Shown here one piece after another: positions 34,029 through 45,861 of a stretch of 64,000 nucleotides of DNA (position 1 is the stretch's first letter; every line of letters starts with the position of its first letter). Location: the NCBI GenBank assembly GCA_011799875.1, contig CM022301.1, positions 221,160,296-221,224,295 of the forward strand. The letters are read 5' to 3'. Source of the stretch: Thinopyrum elongatum. Taxonomy: Eukaryota > Streptophyta > Magnoliopsida > Poales > Poaceae. The notes beneath the pieces are model-generated. The model worked only from the letters and a program-made list of their open reading frames with translations, ran no database searches and had not been told where the DNA came from. The translations under genes were made by a program, and so were the position numbers.

Positions 34029-36901
34029 GCATCCCCAAGCTTAATTCCTGCTCGTCCTTGAGTAGGTAACTGATAAAAAGATAATTTTTGATGTGGAATG
34101 CTACCTAGCATAATCTTGATCATATATCTAATCATGGCATGAATATTAAGACACGAGTGATTCAAAGCAATAGTATATAATTTGACATAAAGACATCAAT
34201 ACTCAGGCATCCCAACAAACAATCATGTCTTTCAAAATATCAATGCTAAAGAACGTTGTCCCTACAAAATCATATAGTCTTGTCATGCTCCATCTTCTTA
34301 ACACAAAGTATTTATCATGCACAATCCCGATGACAAGCCGAGCAATTTGTTCATACTTTTTAACGCGCTCCAGCTTTTTCAACCCCCATGCAATACATGA
34401 GCGCAAGCCATGGACATAGCAATATGGGTGGAATAGAGTATGATGATAGGACTAAACATAAAGAAGACAAAAAGGTAAGAAAGTCTCACATCGACGCAGC
34501 TAATCAACAGGCTATGGAGATGCCCATCAATTGATATCGATGCGAGGAGTAGGGATAGCCATGCAATAGATGCACTAAGAGCTATAAGTGTATGAAAGCT
34601 CAATATGAAAACTAAGTGGGTGTGCATCTAACTCTATAATGAAAAATTCCCACTAGTATATAAAAGTGACAACATAGGAGACTCTCTATATGAAAAACAT
34701 GGTGCTACTTTGAAGCACAAGTGTGGAATTAGCTTGCCCCATCTCTCTTTTCTCTCATTTTTTTATTTTTTCTTTTTTCTTGGGATCTTTTTGGCCTCAC
34801 TTTTTTCTCTTTTTTTCTTTTTACTTTATATTTGTCCGGAGCCTCATCCCGACTTGTGGGGGAATCATAGTCTCCATCATCCTTTCCTCACTGGGACATG
34901 CTCTAATAATGAATAATGATGATCATCACACTTCTATTTACTTACAACTCAATATTACAACTCGATACCTAGAACAAAGTATGACTCTATATGAATGCCT
35001 CTAGCAGTGTACCAGGATGTCCAATGATCTAGCGTAGAAAGGATATAAAAAAACAGACAAGCCATGGAAATATCATGCTGGCTGTCTTGTGATCATGCAA
35101 AGCAATATGAGAATGAATGCTCAAGTCATCAAAATGGAAGCGGTGGAAGTTGCATGGCAACATAACTCGGAATGGCTATGGAAATGCCATAATATGTAGG
35201 TATGGTGGCTGTTTTCAGGAAGATATAATAAGGCTTATGTGTGATAGAGTGTATCATATCACGGGGTTTGGATGCACCTGCGAAGTTTGCACCACATCTC
35301 GAGGTGAGAAAGGGCAATGCACGGTACCGTAGAGGCTAGCAAATTGCGGAAAGGTGAGAGTGCGTATAATCCATGGACTCACATTAGTCATAAAGAACTC
35401 ATATACTCATAAGGAAGACAATCAATAATAAATCATGCTCCAATTTCATAGCATAACGAGAGACTATATGTGCATGCTTCGGGAATCACAAACCTTAACA
35501 CCAATATTCCTACTAACCACAACCGTTTACTAGTACCTCCCACATATTATCATCTCTATATCGCAAAACTATTGCAAGGAATCAAACACATGATATTCAG
35601 TGATCCACAAGTTTTATGTAGGATTTAATGACTAACCAAGCAAATGACAAATTCCTGTTGACTCTCTAAATAGATATAAGTGAAGCAAGAGAGTTTCATT
35701 ATTTCTAAAAAAGACCATGCTCTAATAAATATAAGTGAAGCGAAAGAGCATTCTACAAACAATGGTTTTCCATGTGTAGAGAAATAGGCAATCCAACTTC
35801 AAATGATATAAGTGAAGCACATGAAGCATTCTATAAAGCCATACTCAAAAGATATAAGTGAAGTGCAATGAGCATTCTATAAGTCAACCAAGGACTATCT
35901 CATACCAGCATGGTGCATAAAAGAAAAGGGAGAAATAAACACAAAAGACGCTCCAAGATTTACGCATATCACGTGAACGAAACAAAAACCGAAACATACC
36001 GATACTTGTTGAAGAAAGATGCGATGCCTTCCGGGGCATCCCCAAGCTTAGACGCTTGAGTCTCCTTGAATATTTACTTGGGGTGCCTTGGGCATCCCCA
36101 AGCTTGAGCTCTTGCCTCTTGCCTCTCCTCGTTCTCCTCATATCGAGACCTCCTGGATCTTTGAACACTTCACCCACACAAAACTTAACAAAAACCTTCG
36201 TGAGATCCGTTAGTATAATAAAGCAAACTACTACTTTAAGTGCTGTTGCAAACCCATTCATATTTTATTTTTGCATTATACCTATTGTATCCTAACTTCT
36301 CCATGGCTTATACCACCGATAAAGTCCATAGTTCCATCAAAACAAACAAAACAATGCATCAAAAACAGAATCTGTCAAAAACAGAACAGTCTGTAGCAAT
36401 CTGAACTTTGACCATACTTTTGTAACTCCAAAAATTCTGAAACATTAGGTTAAAATAAACATTTTTCATAGCAGTACTGTGTAAAAGTTTCAGAAACTTT
36501 TTACATACTAGTAAAAAATGTAAATTCACGTACTACAGCCAAAGTTTCTGTTTTTGCACCGCACATACCAACAAGCAATCTAATCATCCTAAAGGCAAAT
36601 CTTGGCACATTATTTTTATAATACAATGGATTTGTACAAGGGGATAATTTTTTTTGTTGAAAAGTTTCTATAATCGAGATTCAAAAAGTCTCAATGGGCA
36701 TGAACAAAGTTCAAGGACATCCCAACGGTACTCGTCTTTCTCACTTTCACTTTTCTTTTTGTAAAGTTTTAAGTTCCCCTCTATATTTTTTGTTTTTAAA
36801 CTTTATAAAATCACACAACAGAATAAAATGACTCTCTAAAACTTCTGGGTTGTCTCCCTAGCAGCACTTTCTTTAAAGCCATTAAGCTAGGCATAAAGTG
36901 C
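34029..36901 (-). other. Element D 3' internal region, non-coding
   Basis: No coding frame supported. It contains a long pyrimidine tract (about 34736-34835). GATATAAGTGAAGC-like motifs recur at about 35672, 35728, 35804 and 35850, each followed by sequence related to GAGCATTCTA. Two further copies of the purine-tract-like motif GCATCCCCAAGCTT lie at 36036-36049 and 36092-36105. The part 34029-35450 is repeated at 52643-54149. Confidence 0.6.
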
Positions 36902-38061
36902 TTAAGTAATCGATCCACCCGGATCCCAAGGTATATCAAAGCCAATTTTAATTAGCAATGATTTGTAACTTAGTAGTGAGCACAAAGCAACATATATCAT
37001 GCAATGACGAAGTCTAACTCTCTTCCTATGCATCGGCATGTCATACAAGAACAATTCATGCACATCAAGTAAAGGCCAATACATAGCATAAGCAGTTTCT
37101 TGCAATTTTCTCATGTTGGAAACATAGAGAGGTAGAGGTGTAGTTCCTTTCTTATAATAATTTCAAGTAGCATCAGCAAGCACATGCATATTATATTCAT
37201 CAAAATCATCTTGTGCAACAGTAAAAGGCAACCCATCAATGTAATCCTTAATAAGTGCAAACTTCTCTGATATAGTGTAGTTTGGAGAATTCAAAAAGAT
37301 AATAGGACTATCATGCATGGGTGCAATAGTAACAATTTCATTTTTCACATAAGGAACTATAGCAAGTTCATCTCCATAAGCATAATTCATATTGGCATCA
37401 TGGCCACAAGCATAGCAATCATCAATTTCATCAAAAAGGGATATTTCAACTGAATCAACGGGATCATAGCAATTATCATAGCATTCGTCCTTCGGTAAGA
37501 ACGAAGGGAAATTAAACAATGTATGGGATAAAGAGTTACTCTCATTAGAAGGTGGCACGGGTGGCTAATCTGCTCTTCATTCTTTTGTTCTTCGCTCTCC
37601 TCCTCGTCTTTTTCATCCAATGAGCTCACAATTTCAGCATTTTCTTCTTCCATAGTTTCCTGCAAAATATTAGTCTCTTCTTGGACAGCGGAGGAGTCCT
37701 CAAAATATTTTTTAATATAAGCATTAGAAGCATAGTTTTCATAGCAATATTTAAGTATGGCAAAATTTTCAAATTTGTAAAGAGTAGCATCATACTTTTC
37801 AATCAAAGAAGCAATTTCATAAGCACCCTTAAAAGCAACAAATTCTTCAATTTGTTCAACATCATAGTAATTATAAACACCCTTGGCATAACAAGATAGG
37901 ATTCCATTATCACTAAAATCACATTGGCAGGGAAGGCATTTCTTAGGGTCTTCAGAACAACAGATAAAATCATATAATTCACATAAATTCCAAGCATAGC
38001 AATGCATAGTATTAATTTGATGCCATAAAAGTTTCCCTTTTTCAGATAAGCGGTGTCGCAC
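36902..38061 (-). pseudogene. Element D internal ORF, product not recognised
   Basis: Two overlapping frames on the minus strand read as one decayed ORF: 38061 to about 37560, then a frame change, then 37558 to 36902 with one stop at about 37165. The first part is rich in Cys and Tyr (CLPCQCDFSDNGILSCYAK) and acidic at its end (EEENAEIVSSLDEKDEEE). The second has DECYDNCYDPVDSVEISLFD and VHELFLYDMPMHRKRVRLR. I do not recognise a domain. It is not RT, protease or integrase, which are absent from D, so D is non-autonomous. Such ORFs may be Gag-like or lineage-specific; I cannot decide. Confidence 0.5.
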
Positions 38062-38426
38062 ATAATAAGCATGCTCATTTAATGATTTTCCCTCAACTAA
38101 GCTAGTTGGGTTTTTGGCACGAGCACACAGCGATCAAAGATGATCCAAGTATAAAGCTTCAGCAGTATGATAGATTTTGGGTGGTTCTTCAACCATTGGT
38201 TTAGCAGGTACAACTATTTTTTTTTTGGTATTTTGCGTTTCCTACTGTCGGTGTACTAAGTATTGGGCCATTAGTACCCCGTACTTGTGCACGAGCAGTT
38301 GTAGCCATACTCGCGGCCAAGCTTGTCGGGGAACAGTCGAAGGTCAATTCAAGTTATCGAAGAAACACCCAAGTCAAGAATCTGAGGATCAGCAGATAAG
38401 AAGAGCTGGAGACCGAAAGCCAGCCT

Positions 38427-38448
38427 CCCCGGCAAGATCTTGCCGGGG
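38427..38448. repeat. Perfect 22-bp palindrome in element E LTR
   Basis: Half-site CCCCGGCAAGA followed directly by its reverse complement. The equivalent in the other LTR (50367-50388) has one mismatch. Further GGCAAGA half-sites lie at about 38464, 38481 and 38499. Confidence 0.9.
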
Positions 38449-38780
38449 TGGCTTGCGAAGCCCGGCAAGATTTCGCGCCTGGCAAGATTCGGCGCCCGGC
38501 AAGATGTCGCCACTGTGCACCGCTTCGGCACAGCAACCAGCCTAACATTCTGGGTCCTTCTCTGGATGCGTGGCAACGCGCCAGTGGAGGAGAGCTTAAG
38601 CGGTGCTGATGGGATGGCCCCTTTTTTCCATCCCCAAGAAAACGAGGACACCTAAATGGACACCTCACGGTGCATTAAATGCATTCGTCCTAATCCGTCA
38701 GTGGTTAGGTATGATGACCCTGTAGCTACTTTACACCTCAATGTATGTACATTTTGCCACTTTGGTGACCCCTTTGAACG

Positions 38781-38789
38781 TATAAAAGG
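38781..38789 (+). promoter_or_regulatory. TATA box of element E LTR
   Basis: TATAAAAGG, conserved at 50688-50696 in the 3' LTR. The AATAAA signal follows about 120 bp later in both LTRs, which places a short R region between them. Confidence 0.7.
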
Positions 38790-39070
38790 AGGCCCAAGGC
38801 AACTGCTACAGGGGAGGAGGATCTTCTGGCCCATTCAGCATGCGTAGCTGCTCTTTGAACGTACTGTTCATCGCAAGCGCTCCTGGAGCCTGGGCTCAAG
38901 AACAATCTTAATAAAACAAGGCAGGAGTAGGGTTTTACGCTGATTAGCGGCCCGAACCTGGGTAAAATCACCCCACGTCGATCGTTGGTTCTGCTCTTTG
39001 TGCATACCTCTCTCCCTGCCGAATCGTAAAGGGGTCCTTTGGGATCCCATAGGTGTCGTACGCCGACATC

Positions 39071-39090
39071 TTTGGCGCGGCAGGTAGGGG
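39071..39090 (+). other. Element E primer binding site
   Basis: TTTGGCGCGGCAGGTAGGGG lies two bases after the 5' LTR, at the primer site position. Similar sequences occur at this place in many grass Gypsy elements. I did not assign the tRNA. Confidence 0.65.
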
Positions 39091-39153
39091 AAGAAGGTTG
39101 CGCAAACCTGATCCAGTGATCGGCGCCTTAGTTTCTTCATCATCTTCATCATC

Positions 39154-41257
39154 ATGCCACCCAAGAAGAAGAGTGGCGCAACAGCGCAACCATCTACATT
39201 CGTTTTGCCTGTGCCCTCGCGTACGGGTGATGGTGTGGATGCAGAAGGAAGAGGTTTAGAGCCTCCACGGTGTTCCGGTGATCCAAGCCAGGCAAGCGGC
39301 GTCGTTCGCAGCGGCAACGACAACCCACACACCGCTGGATCCAGAGATGGGGCTGTGCTACCTACGGGCGGCACAACGAACTCCAGAGATCGAAGCACGC
39401 CTTCTAGGACTCCCGCGCCGGCGCAAGCATCACGGCCTTCCCAGGTCGTGTGCGATGAGCAGCGCCATGGCGCTGGTGGCTCAGGGCGTCCACATGAAAA
39501 TACTTCTGCGCATCGATCCCAAGGTGCGCAGGCCCAACATGCACGTCAAACTGCTGGTGGAAGTGGCGCACGGTCGCGTGATCATGACGGTGCTCTTTTT
39601 AACATTGTTAGGAGTCAGAGCACCTCACGTACCTCGCACCTGTCGCCGCCGCCTACGCCAGTGGAAGCTTTGGCATGTGCGCAGCTGCTCCTTGATTTCC
39701 CTCCTGCTACGGAGAAGATGGAGGAGTGGCGATCTACTATCCAGAGTCTCATTGGCTTCGTCAACAAGGATGGGCCGCAGCAGGCAGGGCCCTCACAACG
39801 GCAGTCCATCGATCCGGCGCGAGCTGATGCGGAGAAGACTGGAGGCGGTGCGCCACTGTGCACTCCCCTCCACGACACCAGCCGCGGTCAATAACCCGGT
39901 GGACTGATGGCCGTGATGATGATTCCACGGCGTCATCCGATCCGCGGATGCGCCGCGACCAGCGTCAAGTTCTTCGGGAACGAAGCAAAGAGGACGCTCG
40001 AACTACCATCGAGCGGCGACGGGAAGCGCTCCATTAATCTGATAAGCGCGCAGGACCCGCTATTGACAAGCCTACGCCAGGGGACGCATGCGACTTGCCT
40101 TACGAGGTGGGTTCTCCAGCGTTTACCCGTGAGCTGCGGCAAGTCCAGTGGCCCAATTCCCGAACCTTCAAGCTAGAGGTCCCGGAGAAATATGACGGCA
40201 AGACTCACCCCTCGGAGTTCTTGAGCATCTACACCATTGTGGTGCAGGCTGCCGAGGGCCAAGATGACAAGATACTTGCGAACTACTTCCCGTTGGTGCT
40301 CAAACCCAACGTCAGGTCGTGGTTGATGCATCTGCCGGAGAATTCTATTTCTTCTTGGTCAGATCTGTGCCATCAGTTTGTTGGTGCCTTTGTTGGAGGC
40401 CACCAAGCTCCTGGCCAAGAGAGTGATTTGCATCTCCTCCCTCAAAAGGAGGGCGAACCTCTGCGCAAGTTTATCCAAAGATTTAGCCGAGTGCAATACA
40501 ATATTCCCGACGTTCATCCTGCCGCTGTTGTTAGCACGTTTCATCAGAACGTGCGTAACCGCAAAATGCGTGAAGAGCTGGTGATGAACAAGGTCAGGAG
40601 AGTATTGCCGAGCTTTATGCTTTGGCCGACAAGTGCGCTCAGGCTGAAGAAGGGAGGAAACTCCCTGGCGAGGCTGTTGGTGCGGGGGGCGAATCATAAG
40701 ATGAAGACGCTGCAACCCCGTCAAAGAAAGGCCGACGACGGAACAAGAAGCGCAGAGGCAAGGCCGTGCTTGCTGTCGAGGAGTCCGGCAACCCCGGCAC
40801 CACCAAGAAGGCCAAGGTTGACGACCCCGGCAAGGAAGTTGCCGGGTGCGCCTCCTGCCAGGCCTTGGCGGCTGCCGACAAGTCGGAAAGCTCCAGCAAG
40901 CAGTATTGCAAAATCCATTGCACCAAGGGCCACGATCTCCAAAACTGCCGGCAAGTTGAGCAGCTTGTCGAGAAGCAGAGAGCTGAGTATGAAAGATGAG
41001 ATAAGGAGAAGGCCCAGGACGGCGCTGACAGGTCTGGCAAGAAGCGCGGTGGTCGAGGGGGTCACCGCGGCAAGGCCAAGGAGCAGAGGGAGAGGCCCGC
41101 TCGAGGCCGTGTCAAAGAAGAGGGTGATGATGATGAAGAAGATGATGAGTCCAGTGAGCACGAATTTCAGAAAGCCACAGAGGCCATGTGTATCGACGGA
41201 GGCGCCTTGTTGCATTCTTCCCACCGTCGACTTAAACAGTGGGTGTGAGAGGTTAAT
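39154..41257 (+). pseudogene. Element E gag
   Basis: The start at 39154 gives MPPKKKSGATAQPST and a long, low-complexity N-terminus open to 39894. After a frame change the retrotransposon gag domain follows (about 40150-40600: FKLEVPEKYDGKTHPSEFL, WLMHLPENSISSWSDL, FVGAF, FIQRFSRVQYNIPD). A further frame change near 40605 leads to ADKCAQAEEGRKLPGE and a zinc-binding-like CKIHCTKGHDLQNC at about 40910-40950, whose C-x3-C-x3-H-x4-C spacing is unlike a normal knuckle. Stops near 40033, 40698, 40998 and 41246 interrupt it. Confidence 0.82.
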
Positions 41258-41305
41258 GCAACGGAGCCATCATTAGATGCATGTAAACCCCTGAAGTGGT
41301 CCAAC

Positions 41306-42052
41306 ATGCCTATCATTTTTGACGCCGAGGATCACCCTGATCGCACAACCGCGGTCGGGTGCTTGCCATTGTTGGTCTCACCAACAATCCGCAACCTCAA
41401 GGTGATGAAAATGCTAGTTGACGGTGGGGCCGGGCTGAACCTAATCTCGCCGGACGTGCTCAAGAGGCTCCAAAATCCTGATGAAGATCTCAAGGAAACA
41501 GGCATGTTTCAAGGGGTCAATCCAGGAAGGACCCAGCCAAAAGGCAAGATTACGCTACCGGTGACATTTGGTAGCGAGCTTAACTACAGGACAGAGAAGG
41601 TAGTGTTTGATGTCGCCAAGATCCCTATGTCATACAATGGGATCCTTGGCCGCCCAGCGCTGGCTAAGTTCATGGCGGCATCACACTATGCGTATAATGT
41701 GCTGAAGATGCCCGGGCCGTTGAGTGTCATCACTATCCACTCCGACAGAAAGGATGCGCTCATCTATGCCGACCAACTCTACCGGGAAGCAGTTGCAGCA
41801 CCTGCCGTCAAGGCATCTGCTCCTGCCGCTGGAACTCCCAGGGGGAAGAAGAAGACCGGCAAGAATCTTGGTGTAAACTCCGGCAAGCGCACCTCCTCGG
41901 AGTGCTGCGCTTCCGTTGAGGATGCACCAGAGAGTTCCACCGGCAAGAACAAGAAATCCAAGGCTGCTCCACCAGAGACCAAGAAGGTGCCCGTCAGGGA
42001 GGACGGAACGGGAGGAACTTTCACCATAAGTTCCACCCTAGATGACAAATAG
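41306..42052 (+). pseudogene. Element E aspartic protease
   Basis: Open for 248 codons. Active-site loop KMLVDGGAGLNLIS at about 41408-41450; the D-G-G form is usual in the Tat group. The flap side has YNGILGRPALAKFMA at about 41635-41680. A long Lys/Ser-rich linker (about 41790-42000) with repeated GK motifs leads to a stop at 42050-42052, after which the frame continues into the RT. The linker DNA contains CCGGCAAG motifs. Confidence 0.85.
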
Positions 42053-43575
42053 GAAAGCGCGCTCATTGCCTTCCTGCGGGCGAATGTCAACGTGTTTGCA
42101 TGGCAACCGTCTGACATCCCCGGTGTTCCCAGGGAGGTAATTGAGCACCACCTTGCTGTCTGTCCTCACGCGCGGCCCGTCATGCAGAGGGTCAGGAAGC
42201 AAGCTTTGGAGCGGCAATAATTCATTGCCGAAGAAATCAGGAAGCTAGAAGCGGCAGGATTGGTCAGAGGAGTGCTTCACCCAATGTGGTTGGCCAATCC
42301 GGTTGTAGTGTGCAAGGCGAATGGGAAATGGAGGCTGTGTATTGATTATACAGACATCAATAAAGCCTGTCCAAAAGATCCCTTTCCCTTGCCGCGGAAC
42401 GACCAGATTGTGGACTCCACTGCTGGTTGTGACCTACTGTCGTTCCTTGATGCCTACTCAGGGTATCATCAGATCTTCATGGCAAAAGAAGATGAAGAAA
42501 AGACCGCATTTATCACCCCATGTGGTACGTATTGTTTTATACGAATGCCTTTCGGGTTGAAAAGTGTTGGTCTACATTTGCGAGAGCGGTCCAAATTGGT
42601 TTTGAGCCTCAGCTCCATAGAAATATGGAAGCATACATGGATGACATAGTGGTCAAAACCAAGGACAAAGTGATGCTCACACAAGATCTAGAAGAAACAT
42701 TTGCAAATCTGTGCAAGATCAACTTAAAGCTCAATCCTGAGAAGTGCGTGTTTGGTGTCCCTTCCGGCAAGCTTCTCGGGTTCTTTGTATCTCAACGAGG
42801 GATCGAAGCGAACCCCGACAAGTTCAGAGCTATTGAGCAGATTGAAGCACCAAGACGCGTCAAGGATGTACGTCGTCTTGCCGGCTGTGTTGCTGCCCTA
42901 AGCAGGTATATTTCCAAATCTGCTGAGCGCGCCCTGCCCTTTTTCAAAATTTTGAAGAAGGCAGGTCCAATGAAATGGACTCCGGAAGCGGAGGCTGCGC
43001 TGCAAGATTTGAAGAAATACCTTTCTTCTCCGCCGACACTAGTCGCGCCTAGGCCACAAGAGCCATTGCTGCTGTATCTGGCAGCGACAAATCAAGTGGT
43101 TAGTGCTGCCTTAGTGGCACAGAGAGAAGCTGATGAGGAGGCAACACCAGCGGCAGGGTCGCCAAGTGACGCGGCGGGATCTTCGCCGACAAGAATTGGT
43201 CCCGGCAAGACAGGATCTGCGCAGTCAGAAGAACCAGTGCAAAAGAAAAAGGTGGTGCAGCACCTAGTTTATTTTGTTAGCTCCCTCTTGCAAGGAGCTA
43301 GGTCAAGATACTCTGGTGTGCATAAGTTGCTCTTCGGCCTTCTTATGGCCTCGAGGAAGCTACGCCATTATTTTCAAGCACATGAAATTACCGTCGTCAC
43401 TCGCTTTCCGTTGCAACGGATTTTGCGAAATCCAGAGGCAACCGGCAGGATTGTGGAGTGGGCGTTGGAATTGTCAAGCTTTGGTCTCAAGTTTGAAAGT
43501 ACTTCGACAATTCAGAGTAGAGCCTTGGCAGAGTTCATTGCAGAATGGACCCCAACGCCAGACGAAGAGATTTAA
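42053..43575 (+). pseudogene. Element E reverse transcriptase and RNase H
   Basis: A stop at about 42218 precedes FIAEEIRKLEAAG. RT motifs: KWRLCIDYTDINKACPKDPF at about 42328-42385, FLDAYSGYHQI at about 42445, a frame change at about 42565 just after MPFGLKS, and the catalytic YMDDIVVKT at about 42634-42660. The connection region has LLGFFVSQRGIEANP and RRLAGCVAALSRYIS. RNase H (LLLYLAATNQVVSAAL) is interrupted by an inserted Ala/Ser/Pro-rich spacer (about 43138-43250), then continues with HLVYFVSSLLQGA and SRKLRHYFQAHEI. The second frame is open for 351 codons to the stop at 43573. Confidence 0.88.
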
Positions 43576-44430
43576 GAAACGACTCTCCCCAGCAAGGAAA
43601 TTGATCAAGAATGGGTTATGTACTTTGACGGGGCTTTTTCGCTGCAAGGCGCTGGTGCTGGCGTGCTGCTTATCGCACCCATCGGAGAGCACCTCAAGTA
43701 TGTAATCCAGATGCATTTCCCCCGGGAGAGTTCGACAAACAACACTGCGAAGTACGAAGGGCTGCTTGCCGGTCTCAGGATCGCGGCAGACCTTGGTATC
43801 AAGAAGCTCGTCATCAGAGGCGATTCGCAGCTTGTTGTCAGGCAAGTTAACAAGAATTATCAGAGACCATTGATGCAAGCTTATGTGGATGAAGTGAGAG
43901 AAATGGAAGAACGCTTTGATGGTCTGCAAATGAAGCACATTCCTCGTGCCGAAAACAGTATTGCTGACGACCTGTCAAAGCGCGCTGCCCTCAAGTTGCC
44001 TGTGGAACCAGGAACTTTTGTGCTCCATTTGACTCAACCATCTGTGGCGCCATCAATGCGGCAAGAAAAGAGAAGAAAGCTAAATTCTGGACAGTACTTT
44101 CCGGCCGAGCTCCCTGGAGCCGCCGGCAAGGAACTTGCCGGGATCAGCGATAAGTCTGCCGGGGAACGACAGGCTCCGGCGGAACCTCACGCTTTCGCTA
44201 TCGAGACAAATGTTCCCTTGGCGGAAGAGATGCCTTTAGTCCTAGCTGTCGAGCCCCAAGCTCCAGCATGGGCACAACACATTGTCCATTTCCTTCAGAC
44301 AGGAGAACTCCCTGAGGAACAGGAAGAGGCGGAAAAAGTAGCCCGTCAGTCTGCTATGTACCAGTTCGTCGATGATGTCCTGTACAGAAAGAGACCAAAC
44401 GGTGTGAAATTGAAGTGCATTCCTCGGTAG
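43576..44430 (+). pseudogene. Element E additional archaeal-type RNase H and linker
   Basis: Tat elements have acquired a second RNase H behind the normal one. Here: MYFDGAFSLQGAGAG (Asp), NNTAKYEGLLAGLRIA (the usual Ala-Glu-Tyr-Glu is Ala-Lys-Tyr-Glu, with the catalytic Glu kept), VIRGDSQLVVRQVN (Asp) and NSIADDLSKRA (Asp). All four acidic positions are present. A variable linker follows (about 44075-44240, with an inverted CCGGCAAG motif), then YQFVDDVLYRK at the start of the integrase. A stop lies at 44428-44430. Confidence 0.85.
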
Positions 44431-45446
44431 GATGGACTAGAGTTGTTGGCAGAGATACATGGAGGCATATGTGGCTCTCACATAGGATCAAGAGCACTTG
44501 TCGGGAAAGCATTCCGGCAAGGTTTCTTTTGGCCCACCGCTCTCTAGGATGCAACTGCACTAGTAACCAAGTGTGAACCATGCCAGTATCATTCGAAGAA
44601 ATCACATCAGCCAGCTCAAGCTCTTCAGATGATCCCTCTCTCCTGGCCATTTTTGGTCTGGGGGCTCGACATACTGGGCCCTTCCCTCGTGCTACCGGGG
44701 GCTTTGAGTACTTGTACGTTGCGATCGACAAGTTCACAAAGTGGCCGGAGGTGGAAGCGGTGAGAAAGGTGACAGCACAATCAGCAGTCAAGTTCTTTAA
44801 AGGAATAGTTTGCCGTTTCGGTGTGCCCAACAGGATCATCACCGACAACGGCACGCAATTCACAAGTCGCACCTTCATGCAGTACGTCCAATATCTTGGC
44901 TGCAAAATTTGTTTTGCCTCTGTTGCTCACCCGAGAAGCAACGGCTAAGCAGAGAGGACTAATGTTGAAGTGCTGCGCAGTCTCAGGACCAGAACCTTTG
45001 ACAAGCTGAGAAAATGTGGAAGACGCTGGATTGATGAGTTGCCGGCGGTTCTTTGGTCAATCAGAACGACACCAAATCGAGCCACTGGCCAGACGCCCTT
45101 CGCTCTGGTCTACGGAGTGGAAGCAGTTCTCCCCACGGAACTCATATACGGATCACCTCAAGTGCTCGCTTATGATGAGCTTGAGCAAGAGCAACTGCGG
45201 CAAGATGACGCTGTGCTCCTTGAGGAGAATCGTCTTCAGGCTGCTGTGCGAGCTGCACGCTACCAGCAAGCTTTGCGCCGCTACCATAGCCATATCTTTA
45301 TTTTCTCTTCTTTCTTTTTCTCAAAAGACAGAAGGATTCCTCGCGCGCACGTTTGCCGGGGGGAAGGAAGATATGAGTACCAGTTGGCGACATTCAGAAT
45401 TGATGCCTTACCGGAAGAAGAACAGCGACAGAAAGCTAAGTTATAA
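44431..45446 (+). pseudogene. Element E integrase, C-terminus replaced
   Basis: Zinc-binding region: EIHGGICGSHIG and KCEPCQ. Core: WGLDILGP (Asp, about 44660), IITDNGTQF (Asp, about 44836), and AERTNVE (Glu, about 44950), so the D,D35E residues remain, but a stop at 44946-44948 lies just before the Glu and a frame change lies near 44690. GKAF, WIDELPAVLWSIRTTPNRATGQTPF and EAVLPTELIYGSP follow. After RRYHSH (about 45290) the sequence departs from family expectation: the usual basic C-terminal domain is missing and an unrelated tail runs to a stop at 45444. Confidence 0.85.
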
Positions 45447-45861
45447 AACTTAAAGCAAGTTTCTTTTATTACAAAGTTATTTTCCTTAGACGATTTCGAC
45501 TTTTGTATGGAAAACCTGCACGCGAAGGAACCCTTATCGTAATCGGTTGCGCCCTTATTTTGTTTCGAGTCCGCTCAACAATTTAAGTGGTAGCACTGAG
45601 AATGCCAAGGTGCCTTGCCAGCCGCTGCACCTCCAGCAGGCTGCTGAAGTCCCGCACCTAGCGCTCGCGGCAGGTTGCGCGCCGGCAAGTTTTCAGTAAG
45701 CGTAGGGTGTACTCCGTACATAAAGGAATCAGACAAGGGAAATAGCATGCATATACCCAAACATACGCAAGTTATATTACATCAATAAGTTGCTACAGTT
45801 CTAACACAAGACTTGATTGTCTTTTGGCATGGAATGGTGGCGACAAGGAAAAATGAGGTGG
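45447..45861. other. Gap between converging genes of element E
   Basis: No frame supported. It should contain the 3' ends of both transcripts. A small minus-strand frame at 45575-45760 has no recognisable feature. Confidence 0.5.

Larger units (their letters stand above)
38246..39068 (+). repeat. Element E 5' LTR
   Basis: 823 bp. It has a TATA box at 38781-38789 and a polyadenylation signal AATAAA at 38910-38915. It is longer than the 3' LTR mainly because of an extra stretch at about 38473-38507 carrying two more GGCAAGAT units. Seven differences in the first 98 bases from the other LTR. Confidence 0.92.

Noticed and set aside
34736..34835. A poly(A) tail of a processed gene copy (T-run on the plus strand)
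   Set aside because: It is a mixed C/T tract inside element D, repeated at 53360-53430 in the second copy, with no gene-like sequence or flanking repeats.
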